Shown: positions 6,960-15,493, counted from the stretch's first letter. The stretch is 64,000 nt of DNA from Streptomyces griseocarneus (GCA_003674045.1 PENC01000025.1:1-64000); one strand, 5' to 3'. A program made the numbers and translations. Notes: generated by a model not told the origin, from the letters alone.

Positions 6960-8711
6960 TCAACCCTCTTCTCGATCGTCCGTTCCCTCATTCTCCTTCA
7001 CGATATGCGTGATTCCTTGCCTTTCGATATTGACGGCCGCGTTGAAGTCCCGGTCCTCGACGAGACCGCACTGCTGACAGCGGAACGTCCGCATCGACAG
7101 CTTCAGCTTGGGGTGGACCCATCCGCAGCGCGAGCACGTCTTGCTCGACGGGTACCAGGTGTCCAGCTCCACGAGCCGGGAACCGTACTTCTTCGTCTTG
7201 TACTCCAGCTGCCGCTTCAGCTCACCCGGCGTCGCGTCGAGGATGGCCCGGTTCAGCCCCGCCTTCTGCCGGATGTTCTTGCCCGGGTTCTCCACGGTGC
7301 CCTTCGCGGACTTCGTCATGCCACGGACGTTGAGCCCTTCGATCGCGACGATCTCGAAGGACTGGGCGAGCGCCTTGGACAGCTGGTGGACACTGGAGGC
7401 GCGGCGCTGGGCCACCAGGTGCTGGAGGTCGGCGACGTGCCGGGCGGCCTTGCGGCGGCGGCTGCTGCCCTTGGGCATCCGGGCCAGTTGCCGTTGGGCT
7501 CGCGCGATCTTCTGGCTCATCGCGGCGCCGTACTTCTCGGCGGGCACGGTTCTTGACGCCGGCTTGCCGGGGGTGAGGGCGATGGGTTTGGACGTGGTGG
7601 CCAGCGCCCTGACGCCCCAGTCCACGCCGACGGCCCCGCGGCTGCGCTGAGCCTTGCTCGGCGCGGTGCGTGCCGTGGTGTGTACGGTGCACAGGACGGA
7701 CACGTACCAGGCGGTTCCGGAGCGGCTGATGGTGGCCGAGGTGATTTCGGCCTGGCCAGCGGCTATGCGGCGGGCGAGGAGCTTGGCTCCGCGGTGCAGA
7801 CGCATGCTGCCGATGCCTGTGATGGCGATACGCCGGTAGGTCTCGAACTTGATCACGGACCTGTTCGGGTTGGTGATCGTGAACGTGTCCTTCGCCTTGT
7901 ACTTGCTCTTGAACCTGGGCATACCGACCGGCGGTCCCTTGCGGGCGCCAGAGGCGGAGTCCATCCAGTTCTTCCACGCGGTCCGCGCCCGGTTGATCCC
8001 GTCGTAGAACAGGATCGTGGGGCACTCGGGCCACCACGGGGAGCCTCCTTCTTCCTTGGGCAGGTCCCGGACGGTCCGCCAGATGTACTGGAGGTCGTAT
8101 TCGGACGGGAAGTAGGCGCCCTTGGCCATCAGGTCGCGTTTCATGGCCACGACGTTCGGGGTGATCGCCTCGCGCTCCTTCTTCCGCTGCTCCGCGTAGT
8201 AGTCGGGGTCGGTCTTCTGGATCCCGGCCAGTTCGACACGGCGTGCGTAGAGGCGGTGGGCCAGCGGCGGGGCGTCCAGAGCAGGCTCGTCGCCCGGGGT
8301 GAGGAGAGGTCGGCCTTTGTGCACGACGAGGCTGCGGTGCTCGTCCCACAGCTTCATCTCCGCGCCCAGCGCTTTGTTCTCCTCGCTGACGGCCTTCTTG
8401 GTCGCCTTCTGTATCGACTCGTACTCCCGGCGCTTGACGGGGTCCCCTTTGGCCTTTTTGCCGTTCTCGTCCCGCGTGCCGTTGGCGAGGACTCTTAACT
8501 CGTCGAGTTGCTCGGGGCCCAGGCCGAACAGATGTCTGGCGGCCTGCTGCCGGCGCCCCTCGTACGCCTGATGATGCGCTTCGAGTAGCGCGTTGGCCCA
8601 GTTGAAGGCCCAGCGGGTGGTTCCCGCGAAGCGTTCGAGGTCGGTGGCTTGCGTGGGGCGTAGGTCGAGGGGGCTAAGGAAGGCGGCCTTGGTTGTGGTT
8701 CGTTCAAACAT
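6960..8711 (-). CDS. tnpB: Long TnpB-type RNA-guided nuclease (Cas12-like)
   Basis: I start the protein at ATG 8711 (MFERTTTKAAFLSPLDLRPTQ), the usual TnpB N-terminus, giving 583 residues. The RuvC residues are all present: about D364 (VGVDWGVRALAT), E458 (VAIEGLNVRGMTKS) and D555 (DRDFNAAVNI). A CxxC...CxxC zinc ribbon lies at about 526-548. Minimal TnpB proteins are near 400 residues; here roughly 170 extra residues (about 55-230, rich in charged helices) expand the N-terminal recognition lobe. No tnpA is nearby, so it is a stand-alone copy. It runs toward the CRISPR leader 395 bp away. It should be an active RNA-guided DNA nuclease by motif content; guide source is not established. Confidence 0.88.
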   Translation of the reverse strand: MFERTTTKAAFLSPLDLRPTQATDLERFAGTTRWAFNWANALLEAHHQAYEGRRQQAARHLFGLGPEQLDELRVLANGTRDENGKKAKGDPVKRREYESIQKATKKAVSEENKALGAEMKLWDEHRSLVVHKGRPLLTPGDEPALDAPPLAHRLYARRVELAGIQKTDPDYYAEQRKKEREAITPNVVAMKRDLMAKGAYFPSEYDLQYIWRTVRDLPKEEGGSPWWPECPTILFYDGINRARTAWKNWMDSASGARKGPPVGMPRFKSKYKAKDTFTITNPNRSVIKFETYRRIAITGIGSMRLHRGAKLLARRIAAGQAEITSATISRSGTAWYVSVLCTVHTTARTAPSKAQRSRGAVGVDWGVRALATTSKPIALTPGKPASRTVPAEKYGAAMSQKIARAQRQLARMPKGSSRRRKAARHVADLQHLVAQRRASSVHQLSKALAQSFEIVAIEGLNVRGMTKSAKGTVENPGKNIRQKAGLNRAILDATPGELKRQLEYKTKKYGSRLVELDTWYPSSKTCSRCGWVHPKLKLSMRTFRCQQCGLVEDRDFNAAVNIERQGITHIVKENEGTDDREEG

Positions 8712-9005
8712 GTGCCGCACCCTAAGGGGCGCCACTGACAACGCATCTGCATCTCTAGGATGCTCAACTCTGCCGTGGATGTTGAGAGTCACCGAGGCTG
8801 GAGGGGCGTCAAGCCGGTTCGTGCGGCCTCCTTGCACTGGCGGACTCCACGATCGCCTCACCTCCAGGTGCGGTCGAGCATCCCATAAACCATCACATGT
8901 GGTGCCCCATGTCACACACTCAGTGATTTTGATCATGGGCATGCCGGACTTTCATCATTATCCTCTGCTGCTTCACGTCAAGTACGCACATCAGAGGACA
9001 AGTAC

Positions 9006-11288
9006 GTGCGCAAGAGACCACGGCTCCTCGTCGGAGCCATTGCAGCGATGTGTGCGCTGCTCCCGTCAACACCTGCGCAAGCAGCCAGCGGGGAGACGAA
9101 GATCGTCTCCGAGTTCATCGCTGCTGACGACTCATGGCGCGACGCGAAGCCCGCGCCGGAGCAAGGGCGCCCGACGCCGAAGACGCTCGCCGAGCGCCAA
9201 CGGGCCGCTGATGAAGAAATGAAATCAGAAACCCCGGAGGACGTCGAACGACGCCGCAAACTCGTCGAGCGACAGCAATCGCAGAAGCGAGGCGCCTTCG
9301 GTGCCTTCGCATCGCAGACGACAGATTTTTGTCTCAACGCGATCGAAGACAAGCCTGGCACCTGGAATCATAAGACAATCGACCATTGGACCTGGTGCCA
9401 TATTGGGCACAGTGCTCTTGTTGTAAAAGAATGCAACACGAATACTGGGAGGTGCGAAAACATCGGTGCCACGAGGTTCCGCACCACCATACTGGGGATA
9501 GGCCACATGGGGGTGTCCACAGATAGACGGGGAGTCACTTTCAAGGTCAAGCTTGACCAGTTTGAATTCGACGGGAATGCAGACCGAGTAAAGCAGGCTG
9601 ATCTTCAAATAAAGCTCGACTGCACCTCCTTCATGGATGCAAGCCCTTGCACGCCGGACCCGAACCGCCTCAGGAGAAAACAAAGCATCGCCACATGGAT
9701 GGCGAATGGCTTTGCAAATTGGGAGTTCTCGTCCCCCAACGACAGACTGACCGATGACGACAAGATCGCGCTTTACGACTATCGGCTACAGGGGAGCACA
9801 AGCAATCAGTGGGGACCGGATGTCACCAACTTCTCCGACCCTGCTGGCGTTCGATGTGATTCAGCATCATACGCCCTAATACGTCCGGGCACACGTGGAC
9901 ACGCTTGCGTATTCGACAAGGTGGTTTCCGTTTGGACGCTGAAGTCGACACCCGAAGTAAAGGGGATGGCTGAACACATCTGGCTGGCCCAGCACTACCC
10001 AGAAAAGACAGTTCCAAATTCACCAAACTTCCCCAAGAGCATACCCGGTTCAATCGACTCCCAAAACCCCCTCAGCCGCCTGGCAGGAGCCAACGACAAC
10101 AGAGAAAAGGCACGCGAGAAGAGCGCCAACTATAGAAAGTCCGTCGCGAACTGCAAGAAATACTTTGGGCCCAATTACGCGACGTCCGATCCAAGCGGCA
10201 AGAGAGAGTGCGACGAATATCCGTTTCAGTCCACTTACCAGGGGGCAAAGCAGGGCGGAAACGGCACCCATCACTTCTCGGTCAAGGCCATACCCGCCGA
10301 CGAAAACAAAATGGGAGGGGTCGCACTTCAAGCGTTTTACACCGAACAGCACATCCTCGATAAGGACAGGTTTTATGTCAAAATTCTAACTGCTGACGGG
10401 GTGGAAATGATCCTCCCTCCCCCTCCCCCGCCCGGCGGCCCGATGCCGACCATGGGCGACCTCAACGGCGACGGAAATCCCGACATGATCGCCGTCCATA
10501 AAGATGGATCGGGGAAACTTCGCTTCTACCCGGGCGCCGGCGATGGTTCGCTTGGGGCAATGACAGAGATCGGCGCCGCAGGATGGGGCGATGCAGCGAT
10601 TACCCACGGTGGCGACTTCAACGGTGATAAGAAGCAGGATGTCATAGCTCGCGTCGGTAGCGAGCTCCGCTTCTACCCAGGCAACGGCGACGGAACAATT
10701 GGATCGCCGACAGTTTTCAAGGGTTACGGTACCGACTGGGATAAGTCGATCAGCAAGATCACAGTCGTGGAAGACGCCACGGGCGATGGTTACCCTGACG
10801 TCATCACCTCGTGGGGTGACAAGCTGTGGCTCTATCCAGGAGATCCGGATAATCGCCCAGGCCTCAAGAAACCCATCCAAATCGGCGGAGCAGGCTGGGA
10901 CAAGTACGACCTCATCTCCGTCGATGACGTCGACGGAGACGGATACGCCGATCTAGCAACGCGGAACCGGGAGGACGGCATGATGTACCTGTACTCCGGA
11001 CCGCTTAATCGAGAGCTATCGCAGCGAATTGAAATTACCCACCCGAACACGAGCGACCGCGCCACGGCGAGACTCTCCGATGAAGTAAACATGCCCTTGG
11101 TAACTTCCGGGCACGACAACAACTCCGACGGTCTCATCGACATGTGGGGCACGCGCTACGATGGCACCCTAATGCTCCTTCGGGAAGACCCCGACCTTTC
11201 CGATTTTCGCCCCAATGACACCCCTTTGATCAACAGCCATAGGACCGCCGGGTCAGCAGGCTGGCAGAATATTCAAGCCATAGGCTGA
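9006..11288 (+). CDS. Secreted NucA/NucB-type nuclease with FG-GAP repeats
   Basis: GTG 9006 starts MRKRPRLLVGAIAAMCALLPSTPAQAASG, a clear Sec signal peptide cleaved near residue 26. A middle domain contains CDEYPFQSTYQGA at about 401 and HHFSVKAIPADENKMGG...ALQAFYTEQHILDKDRFYVKI, the conserved pattern of NucA/NucB deoxyribonucleases. From about residue 478 to the end there are four or more FG-GAP/VCBS units with calcium-type loops (DLNGDGNPD, DFNGDKKQD, DATGDGYPD, DVDGDGYAD). The protein should be exported and degrade extracellular nucleic acid. A/T content is visibly higher than in its neighbours, pointing to horizontal transfer. The next gene starts 26 bp downstream and may encode its inhibitor. 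Confidence 0.85.
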   Translation: MRKRPRLLVGAIAAMCALLPSTPAQAASGETKIVSEFIAADDSWRDAKPAPEQGRPTPKTLAERQRAADEEMKSETPEDVERRRKLVERQQSQKRGAFGAFASQTTDFCLNAIEDKPGTWNHKTIDHWTWCHIGHSALVVKECNTNTGRCENIGATRFRTTILGIGHMGVSTDRRGVTFKVKLDQFEFDGNADRVKQADLQIKLDCTSFMDASPCTPDPNRLRRKQSIATWMANGFANWEFSSPNDRLTDDDKIALYDYRLQGSTSNQWGPDVTNFSDPAGVRCDSASYALIRPGTRGHACVFDKVVSVWTLKSTPEVKGMAEHIWLAQHYPEKTVPNSPNFPKSIPGSIDSQNPLSRLAGANDNREKAREKSANYRKSVANCKKYFGPNYATSDPSGKRECDEYPFQSTYQGAKQGGNGTHHFSVKAIPADENKMGGVALQAFYTEQHILDKDRFYVKILTADGVEMILPPPPPPGGPMPTMGDLNGDGNPDMIAVHKDGSGKLRFYPGAGDGSLGAMTEIGAAGWGDAAITHGGDFNGDKKQDVIARVGSELRFYPGNGDGTIGSPTVFKGYGTDWDKSISKITVVEDATGDGYPDVITSWGDKLWLYPGDPDNRPGLKKPIQIGGAGWDKYDLISVDDVDGDGYADLATRNREDGMMYLYSGPLNRELSQRIEITHPNTSDRATARLSDEVNMPLVTSGHDNNSDGLIDMWGTRYDGTLMLLREDPDLSDFRPNDTPLINSHRTAGSAGWQNIQAIG

Positions 11289-11314
11289 CACATATCACAC
11301 GCATTGGAAAAAGG

Positions 11315-11791
11315 ATGGGTAATATCCAACTTCTGGCGGAAGCAGTCGGGCGCCCATGCGTCTCGCACAGCACCGTCGAGCTCGGCTGGTTCAGTTTCAC
11401 CCAGCGCCCAACCAACGATGAGATCATCAGCTTCGTAGATGGTGGCCTGCATCTGCTCAGCAGTGACAACGCCTTTTACCCTGAGATATGCCTAGAGTCT
11501 CACTCGGCGGAACCCGCCAACCACTCGACGGCCGACTGGGATTACGACCGCACCCTCCGTGGAGCGGACTTCATTGACCGCCTAGCCATCAACGCCCTTT
11601 TCGATGCCCCCTGCGCCGAATTGCCTGTCGCTGCCGGCCGTTACGACGTACGCATCCGTTGCCGCGGCAGGGATCACACACGTGCCGAGATCCTCTTCGA
11701 GGAAGTCCCGACCGACGAGCCCCATGAAGATCCTCTCGAGCATTGGCTCATCCAGCTGTGGCCTTCGGAAGAGCAGACCACCACTGCCTGA
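11315..11791 (+). CDS. Hypothetical protein, possible partner/inhibitor of the nuclease
   Basis: The 158-residue protein has no signal peptide. It begins MGNIQLLAEAVGRPCVSHSTVELGWFSFTQ and ends LPVAAGRYDVRIRCRGRDHTRAEILFEEVP...EHWLIQLWPSEEQ. The strand-rich layout ('LxxGxYxVRxxxRG...ExWLIQxWP') is shared with the 12242-12715 gene. In Bacillus the NucA nuclease is followed by its inhibitor Nin (ComJ family), also a strand-rich cytosolic protein. An inhibitor role is inferred from position and fold style, not from a recognised motif. A strong terminator follows. Confidence 0.65.
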   Translation: MGNIQLLAEAVGRPCVSHSTVELGWFSFTQRPTNDEIISFVDGGLHLLSSDNAFYPEICLESHSAEPANHSTADWDYDRTLRGADFIDRLAINALFDAPCAELPVAAGRYDVRIRCRGRDHTRAEILFEEVPTDEPHEDPLEHWLIQLWPSEEQTTTA

Positions 11792-11809
11792 TCTAGACAT
11801 GTGAAATTG

Positions 11810-11855
11810 CACGTGCGTGAGTCCCCACCAGGAACCGCGGGGACTCACGCACGTG
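11810..11855 (+). terminator. Strong hairpin terminator (17-bp stem)
   Basis: The arm 11810-11826 (CACGTGCGTGAGTCCCC) is exactly complementary to 11839-11855 with a 12-nt loop. It lies 19 bp after the stop of the 11315 gene. There is no long U-run, as is usual for Streptomyces terminators. Confidence 0.8.
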
Positions 11856-11909
11856 CTCACAGCGCGCCGGGACGACTCGCTCTCAGGCCCTTTTATTCCT
11901 GAACGATGC

Positions 11910-12170
11910 TCAATCTGGCACAGGATCCACCGTCATCCGGCAGCGTGTCCTGCATGGCGCCTCGCCGTCTTCCAGAACGTCCGCAACGACCGTGCCGCAG
12001 TCAGTCCCCCCAGCCCGGCCATCGACCCATGCTCCCACCAGCGCGACCTCCGCAGCGAGCCCTCGGATCTCCGCCAACGCCTCCCGCGAGTCACTGATCG
12101 TCGCCCGCGCATCGTCACCTCGCTCCAGTTGGCCCCGTACGGATAGCGCTTCAGCGGCCATGTCGGGCAC
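11910..12170 (-). CDS. Small helical protein (86 aa), uncertain
   Basis: From GTG 12170 the product reads MPDMAAEALSVRGQLERGDDARATISDSREALAEIRGLAAEVALVGAWVDGRAGG..., mostly helical and acidic with Streptomyces-like composition. No ribosome-binding site is striking, and the end is arginine-rich. It lies downstream of the 12242-12715 gene on the same strand. It could be a real small gene or a chance open frame. Confidence 0.4.
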   Translation of the reverse strand: MPDMAAEALSVRGQLERGDDARATISDSREALAEIRGLAAEVALVGAWVDGRAGGTDCGTVVADVLEDGEAPCRTRCRMTVDPVPD

Positions 12171-12241
12171 GACCAGGGGCCGTGCGCCATTTTTTGGCCT
12201 CTCCGGTCAGCGGCCAAGCGCCCTGGTGAGGGTCAGCACGC

Positions 12242-12715
12242 CTAGGCAGCGTACGGCCAGAACTGGAGAAGCCAGTGCTCCGCACCGTGGACGGGGCCGA
12301 GTTCGTTGGAAAGCCGACGTGCCTCTTCGCGTCCTCTGGAGGCGGCGCGAACATTCCACAGACCAGGCTTGCCGAGCACGATGACGTCGTCGGCACGCCC
12401 CATCTCCCAGATGGCAAGCTCGCCACTCGCCGTTTCGATCTTGGCCTCGGCAACTTCATCCCAAGGGTGCTGGCGGTCAGGCTCCGGCGCCGAATCCCAG
12501 ACTTCCACCCGCATTCGCGCGGTATGCGTGTGCCCGCCGCTTCCCAGGTCGAGACGCATCGGAAACTCCTGGAGGAACACACCCGACTCAGCACCGTCGG
12601 GGTAGGCGACGGGGACCAGAACGTCGTGGGACTCCTGGATGCCGAACGCGTAGTAAGTCACGCAGACTTCCAGTTCCTGTGCGCGCAGTAACGTCCCGTC
12701 AGGTCTCTGGGTCAC
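12242..12715 (-). CDS. Hypothetical protein paired with a small HTH regulator
   Basis: The 157-residue product starts MTQRPDGTLLRAQELEVCVTYYAFGIQES and ends GLWNVRAASRGREEARRLSNELGPVHGAEHWLLQFWPYAA. The last part resembles the C-terminus of the 11315 gene (both 'G.(Y/W).VR..SRGR...E.WL.Q.WP'), so the two may be distant paralogues. It overlaps the upstream HTH gene by 4 bp (ATGA-type coupling). Two-gene units of a small HTH protein and a larger partner often act as regulatory or immunity pairs; the role here is unknown. Confidence 0.65.
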   Translation of the reverse strand: MTQRPDGTLLRAQELEVCVTYYAFGIQESHDVLVPVAYPDGAESGVFLQEFPMRLDLGSGGHTHTARMRVEVWDSAPEPDRQHPWDEVAEAKIETASGELAIWEMGRADDVIVLGKPGLWNVRAASRGREEARRLSNELGPVHGAEHWLLQFWPYAA

Positions 12716-13011
12716 TCGGTCTGCTCCTGAGCAGTCTTCTTGGGCCGCTTCGTGCCTGATCCTGAGTAGCCCTTGACGATGTCCTGCACCGTCGAGAAGC
12801 TCACCCCGAGCTCCACGCCGACGGTTCGCAGCGATGCGCCCTCGCGCCCAAGGAGCTCTTGCACGGCCTCCTGTCGCAGCTTTTTGAGCCGCTTGTTCTG
12901 GTTCGGCATTTCCTTCAGGACCGCACCTAGAGCGAGCGCCCGCACTTTCGGGTCGGCGATCCTTTCGAGCTCACCGAGCGCCTCGAACACCCGTTGCGCC
13001 TCCTCGCTCAA
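12712..13011 (-). CDS. Small helix-turn-helix DNA-binding protein
   Basis: The 99-residue protein has a helical N-terminal half (EALGELERIADPKVRALALGAVLKEMPNQNKRLKKLRQEAVQELL). It is followed by EGASLRTVGVELGVSFSTVQDIVKGYSGSGTKRPKK, a clear helix-turn-helix of the 'xxSLRxVGxxLGVSxxTVxxI' type. Its start lies 30 bp from a tandem CCCTAC-type dyad operator (13041-13073), which it probably binds. It is translationally coupled to the downstream 12242-12715 gene. Confidence 0.8.
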   Translation of the reverse strand: MSEEAQRVFEALGELERIADPKVRALALGAVLKEMPNQNKRLKKLRQEAVQELLGREGASLRTVGVELGVSFSTVQDIVKGYSGSGTKRPKKTAQEQTE

Positions 13012-13040
13012 ATCCGGCCCCTCTCTTCGGGCGGGCCGCT

Positions 13041-13073
13041 TCCCTACTGTAGGGGAACCCCCTACAGTAGGGA
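13041..13073. promoter_or_regulatory. Double CCCTACTGTAGGG dyad operator
   Basis: Positions 13041-13055 (TCCCTACTGTAGGGG) are the reverse complement of 13059-13073, and each half is itself a near-perfect CCCTAC-N-GTAGGG dyad. The site lies between the divergent HTH gene and the rightward 13175 gene. A dimeric repressor could bind both halves, controlling both directions (inference). Confidence 0.8.
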
Positions 13074-13174
13074 AGGCAGCCCACGCTGCTCACAAGTAGG
13101 CCCCGGCCCGGCGCTGCAACGCCATGTGGACCGGGGCCAGACCACCCACAACCTCTACGAAGGAGTGGTCCGCC

Positions 13175-13333
13175 ATGGAGCGTACCCACCCGGAGCCCGA
13201 ACCCGATCGCACTCCCTGTGAGAATCCGCTGTTCTCCGAGCCCGCCGACGTCGAGCACTGCCGCGCCGACTACGAGGACGGAACGGCCGTCCGCGACACT
13301 GCCCACGACGAGTGGAGCGGTGGCCGCTGGTGA
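13175..13333 (+). CDS. Small acidic protein of the transfer operon (52 aa)
   Basis: ATG 13175 is preceded by GAAGGAG. The product is MERTHPEPEPDRTPCENPLF... ending DTAHDEWSGGRW, acidic and without a recognised domain. Its stop overlaps the GTG of the next gene (GTGA). It is the first rightward gene after the double dyad operator. Confidence 0.65.
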   Translation: MERTHPEPEPDRTPCENPLFSEPADVEHCRADYEDGTAVRDTAHDEWSGGRW

Positions 13334-13548
13334 AGCACTCCGTCTTCAACCCGGACCGCACCATCATCGAGTCGTTCGACGACGGCCAGCACCCCCACGG
13401 CTCCCTCTGGCTCGCCCAGCGGGCGCTCCAGGTCCGTTACGCGCACATCAAGGGCGCATTCGTCGACGGTCTCTGCGAGCGCCACCAGGCACCCCGGACC
13501 GACTGCCGTCGGTGCGCAGGCGAGACCGGCTACCCCACCAGTCGCTGA
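13330..13548 (+). CDS. Small cysteine-containing protein (72 aa)
   Basis: GTG 13330 overlaps the previous stop. The sequence VKHSVFNPDRTIIESFDDGQHPHGSLWLAQRALQVRYAHIKG... ends with LCERHQAPRTDCRRCAGETG, a possible four-ligand metal site (C, H, C, C). Genes like this are found upstream of DUF2637 genes on Streptomyces mobile elements. Function is unknown. Confidence 0.65.
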   Translation: MKHSVFNPDRTIIESFDDGQHPHGSLWLAQRALQVRYAHIKGAFVDGLCERHQAPRTDCRRCAGETGYPTSR

Positions 13549-13617
13549 TCCACCGAACCGGCCGGGCCCGCGGCACCCCGCGCGGGCCCGGCCCTCTCCT
13601 CCGCCCAGGAGCAGCGC

Positions 13618-14697
13618 GTGAATGTCGATATCGACAAGCTCAAGAGCCGCTTGGTCTGGTGGGTCAGTCTCACCGTCATCGGTGGCGCGGCGGCCGGTAT
13701 GACCGGCTGGTCCCTCTACGTCGTCGCCCATGACCGTTACGGCGTCCCCGGTCCTCTCGCCGCTGGCACGGCGGCCGTCTTCGACGGAACCGCGATCGCC
13801 TGTCTGTACCTGGCTGGTCAGGCCATTCGTGAGCGGCGTTCGGCTCTCGGGCCGCACTGCGCCACGCTCGGCCTGGCCGCCGTCTCCGTCTACCTCAACC
13901 GCCTGCACGCCGACCTCATCGGCGGTGGGCGCGGCGCGTTCGTTCTCTTCGCCACGCCTACCGCGGCGCTCCTCGTTCTCGCCGGCCTGTCCTGGTCTGC
14001 GCAGCGCGCTCGGCTGCGGGCTGAGGACGGCGATCGTCCTGCGGCGCTGCCCAAGCTCGGTTTCTGGGCCTGGCTGCTCGCCACCGACGAAGCGTGGGAG
14101 CGTACGAAGGGCGAGGTCGCGGCTCACGTATCCGGTACGGACAAGGTCCGGACACCGTCCGGGCAGGCCCCGGGCAAGCCGCGGACGGCAGCCGATGCGC
14201 TCCGGGCCCACTTCGCCGCCCTCGACCCCATCGAGGCCATCCGCCTCGCGCACTCCGCCCGCCCCGACGCCCCACCCGCCGAACTCGCCAACGAGCTCTC
14301 CCGCTACGAGGTGGACGTCTCCGCGATCGAGGTCGCCCTCGTCCTGAACGAGCTGCCGCCTGCCACGACCATCCAACGCCCCCCGGCCCCTGTCCGGACA
14401 CAGCCGGACACGCTCCCCGCACAACCGCCCGCAGTGCCGCTGACCGGCACGGACCTCCTGTCCGGGCACACGGACACCGTCGCCAGCGCCGCCCGCCAGC
14501 TCATCCGCCTCGGCGTCACCGACAGGAGCCTCGCGATCCCGCTGATCATGAACGCCCTCAGCGTCGAGGACGCGCGCCTCGACAACGTCCGCCGTGCCTT
14601 CGACCGCGCCATCGGCCAGCAGAACGCCAAGAGCTCCACCGGCGGGGAGCAGCTTCCGCTGGACGAGATCGGCACGGGCGGAGGCGGCTACGCGTGA
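13618..14697 (+). CDS. DUF2637 membrane protein (plasmid spread/transfer type)
   Basis: GTG 13618 follows AGGAG. The 359-residue product has four likely membrane helices in the first 130 residues (VSLTVIGGAAAGMTGWSLYVVA; PLAAGTAAVFDGTAIACLYLAG; a third around CATLGLAAVSVYL; AFVLFATPTAALLVLAGLSW), the layout of DUF2637. It is followed by a long proline- and alanine-rich cytoplasmic tail. DUF2637 proteins accompany intramycelial spread functions of actinomycete integrative elements and plasmids. The following genes are packed tightly, so this appears to be the main gene of a spread operon. Confidence 0.8.
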   Translation: MNVDIDKLKSRLVWWVSLTVIGGAAAGMTGWSLYVVAHDRYGVPGPLAAGTAAVFDGTAIACLYLAGQAIRERRSALGPHCATLGLAAVSVYLNRLHADLIGGGRGAFVLFATPTAALLVLAGLSWSAQRARLRAEDGDRPAALPKLGFWAWLLATDEAWERTKGEVAAHVSGTDKVRTPSGQAPGKPRTAADALRAHFAALDPIEAIRLAHSARPDAPPAELANELSRYEVDVSAIEVALVLNELPPATTIQRPPAPVRTQPDTLPAQPPAVPLTGTDLLSGHTDTVASAARQLIRLGVTDRSLAIPLIMNALSVEDARLDNVRRAFDRAIGQQNAKSSTGGEQLPLDEIGTGGGGYA

Positions 14698-14744
14698 CCG
14701 GCCGTTCCGTCAGGCCTCACCCCACCCGTCCTGAGAGGACCATC

Positions 14745-14891
14745 GTGATCGCGCTGCTGATCGTCACCGGCCTGCTCTACCCCGCCTTCGTCCACGCGCT
14801 CGCCCCGCACCACCGCACGGCCAACCGCCTCGCGGTGACCACCTTCGCCCTCTCCCTGCTGCTGGCGCTCGTCGCCTGGAACGAGTGGTGA
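14745..14891 (+). CDS. Small membrane protein of the spread operon (48 aa)
   Basis: GTG 14745 is preceded by GAGAGGA. The product IALLIVTGLLYPAFVHALAPHHRTANRLAVTTFALSLLLALVAWNEW has two membrane helices. A longer in-frame start exists inside the previous gene, but the ribosome-binding site supports this one. Its small size and position resemble SpdD-like membrane proteins; this is a comparison, not an identification. Confidence 0.65.
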   Translation: MIALLIVTGLLYPAFVHALAPHHRTANRLAVTTFALSLLLALVAWNEW

Positions 14892-14893
14892 CC

Positions 14894-15493
14894 ATGTCCG
14901 AGCCGATCGCCCCGACCCGGATCATCCCCGCCGGCCAGCCGCTCTCCCCGACGGCCGTCCCGCTGCCACCGGCACCGCCCGGCGCTACGGACATCCCGCC
15001 CTGGCGAACACCCTCACCACCGCCCCCTCCTCCGCCAACGCAGCCCCCGCCGACCGCCCCGCCGCCATGGACTCCGCCCCCGCCCGCGGCCCCGGTCGAA
15101 GTGCACCTCGTCGTGGACCTGGTCCCCCCGCCCCCGGAGGAGCCGGAAGACCAGGGCCGGTGGTGGTGGGGCTGGCTGTGGCCGTACGTCCGCCCCGTCC
15201 ACACCGCCGTCGGCGGGCTGCTGGCCCTGCTCCCGATGCCGTGGACCGGCTACAGCGCCGCCACCACATGGGCGTACACCGTCCACAAATCCCGCGCCTT
15301 TGGCATCCCCGTCGCCTACGGCCTCGGACTCGGCGCCCTGGCCATGGCACTCGGCGCGGACCACCGGGCGCAGCGCGAGGGGACCGTCCGGCAGTTGTTC
15401 ACACGCACCGTGACCGTGATCGCCTTCATCGGTGTCACGGGCGCTGTCGACTTCTTCGACCCTGTCACCGCCCTCACCGGAGTCCGCCCATGA
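14894..15493 (+). CDS. Proline-rich membrane protein of the spread operon
   Basis: The first 90 residues are extremely proline-rich (PSPPPPPPPTQPPPTAPPPW...). Membrane segments follow around VRPVHTAVGGLLALLPMPW, AFGIPVAYGLGLGALAMAL and TRTVTVIAFIGVTGAVDFF. The start is 2 bp after the upstream stop and the end overlaps the next start (ATGA). The layout of a Pro-rich head plus membrane domain is common among spread proteins of Streptomyces conjugative elements. The exact function is unknown. Confidence 0.7.
   Translation: MSEPIAPTRIIPAGQPLSPTAVPLPPAPPGATDIPPWRTPSPPPPPPPTQPPPTAPPPWTPPPPAAPVEVHLVVDLVPPPPEEPEDQGRWWWGWLWPYVRPVHTAVGGLLALLPMPWTGYSAATTWAYTVHKSRAFGIPVAYGLGLGALAMALGADHRAQREGTVRQLFTRTVTVIAFIGVTGAVDFFDPVTALTGVRP

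Noticed and set aside
6110..8711. TnpB as the effector of the adjacent CRISPR array (a type V system)
   Set aside because: Repeat length, exact 32-bp spacers and repeat ends are of type I-E style, and TnpB normally uses its own 3' guide RNA. Kept only as a low-probability idea.
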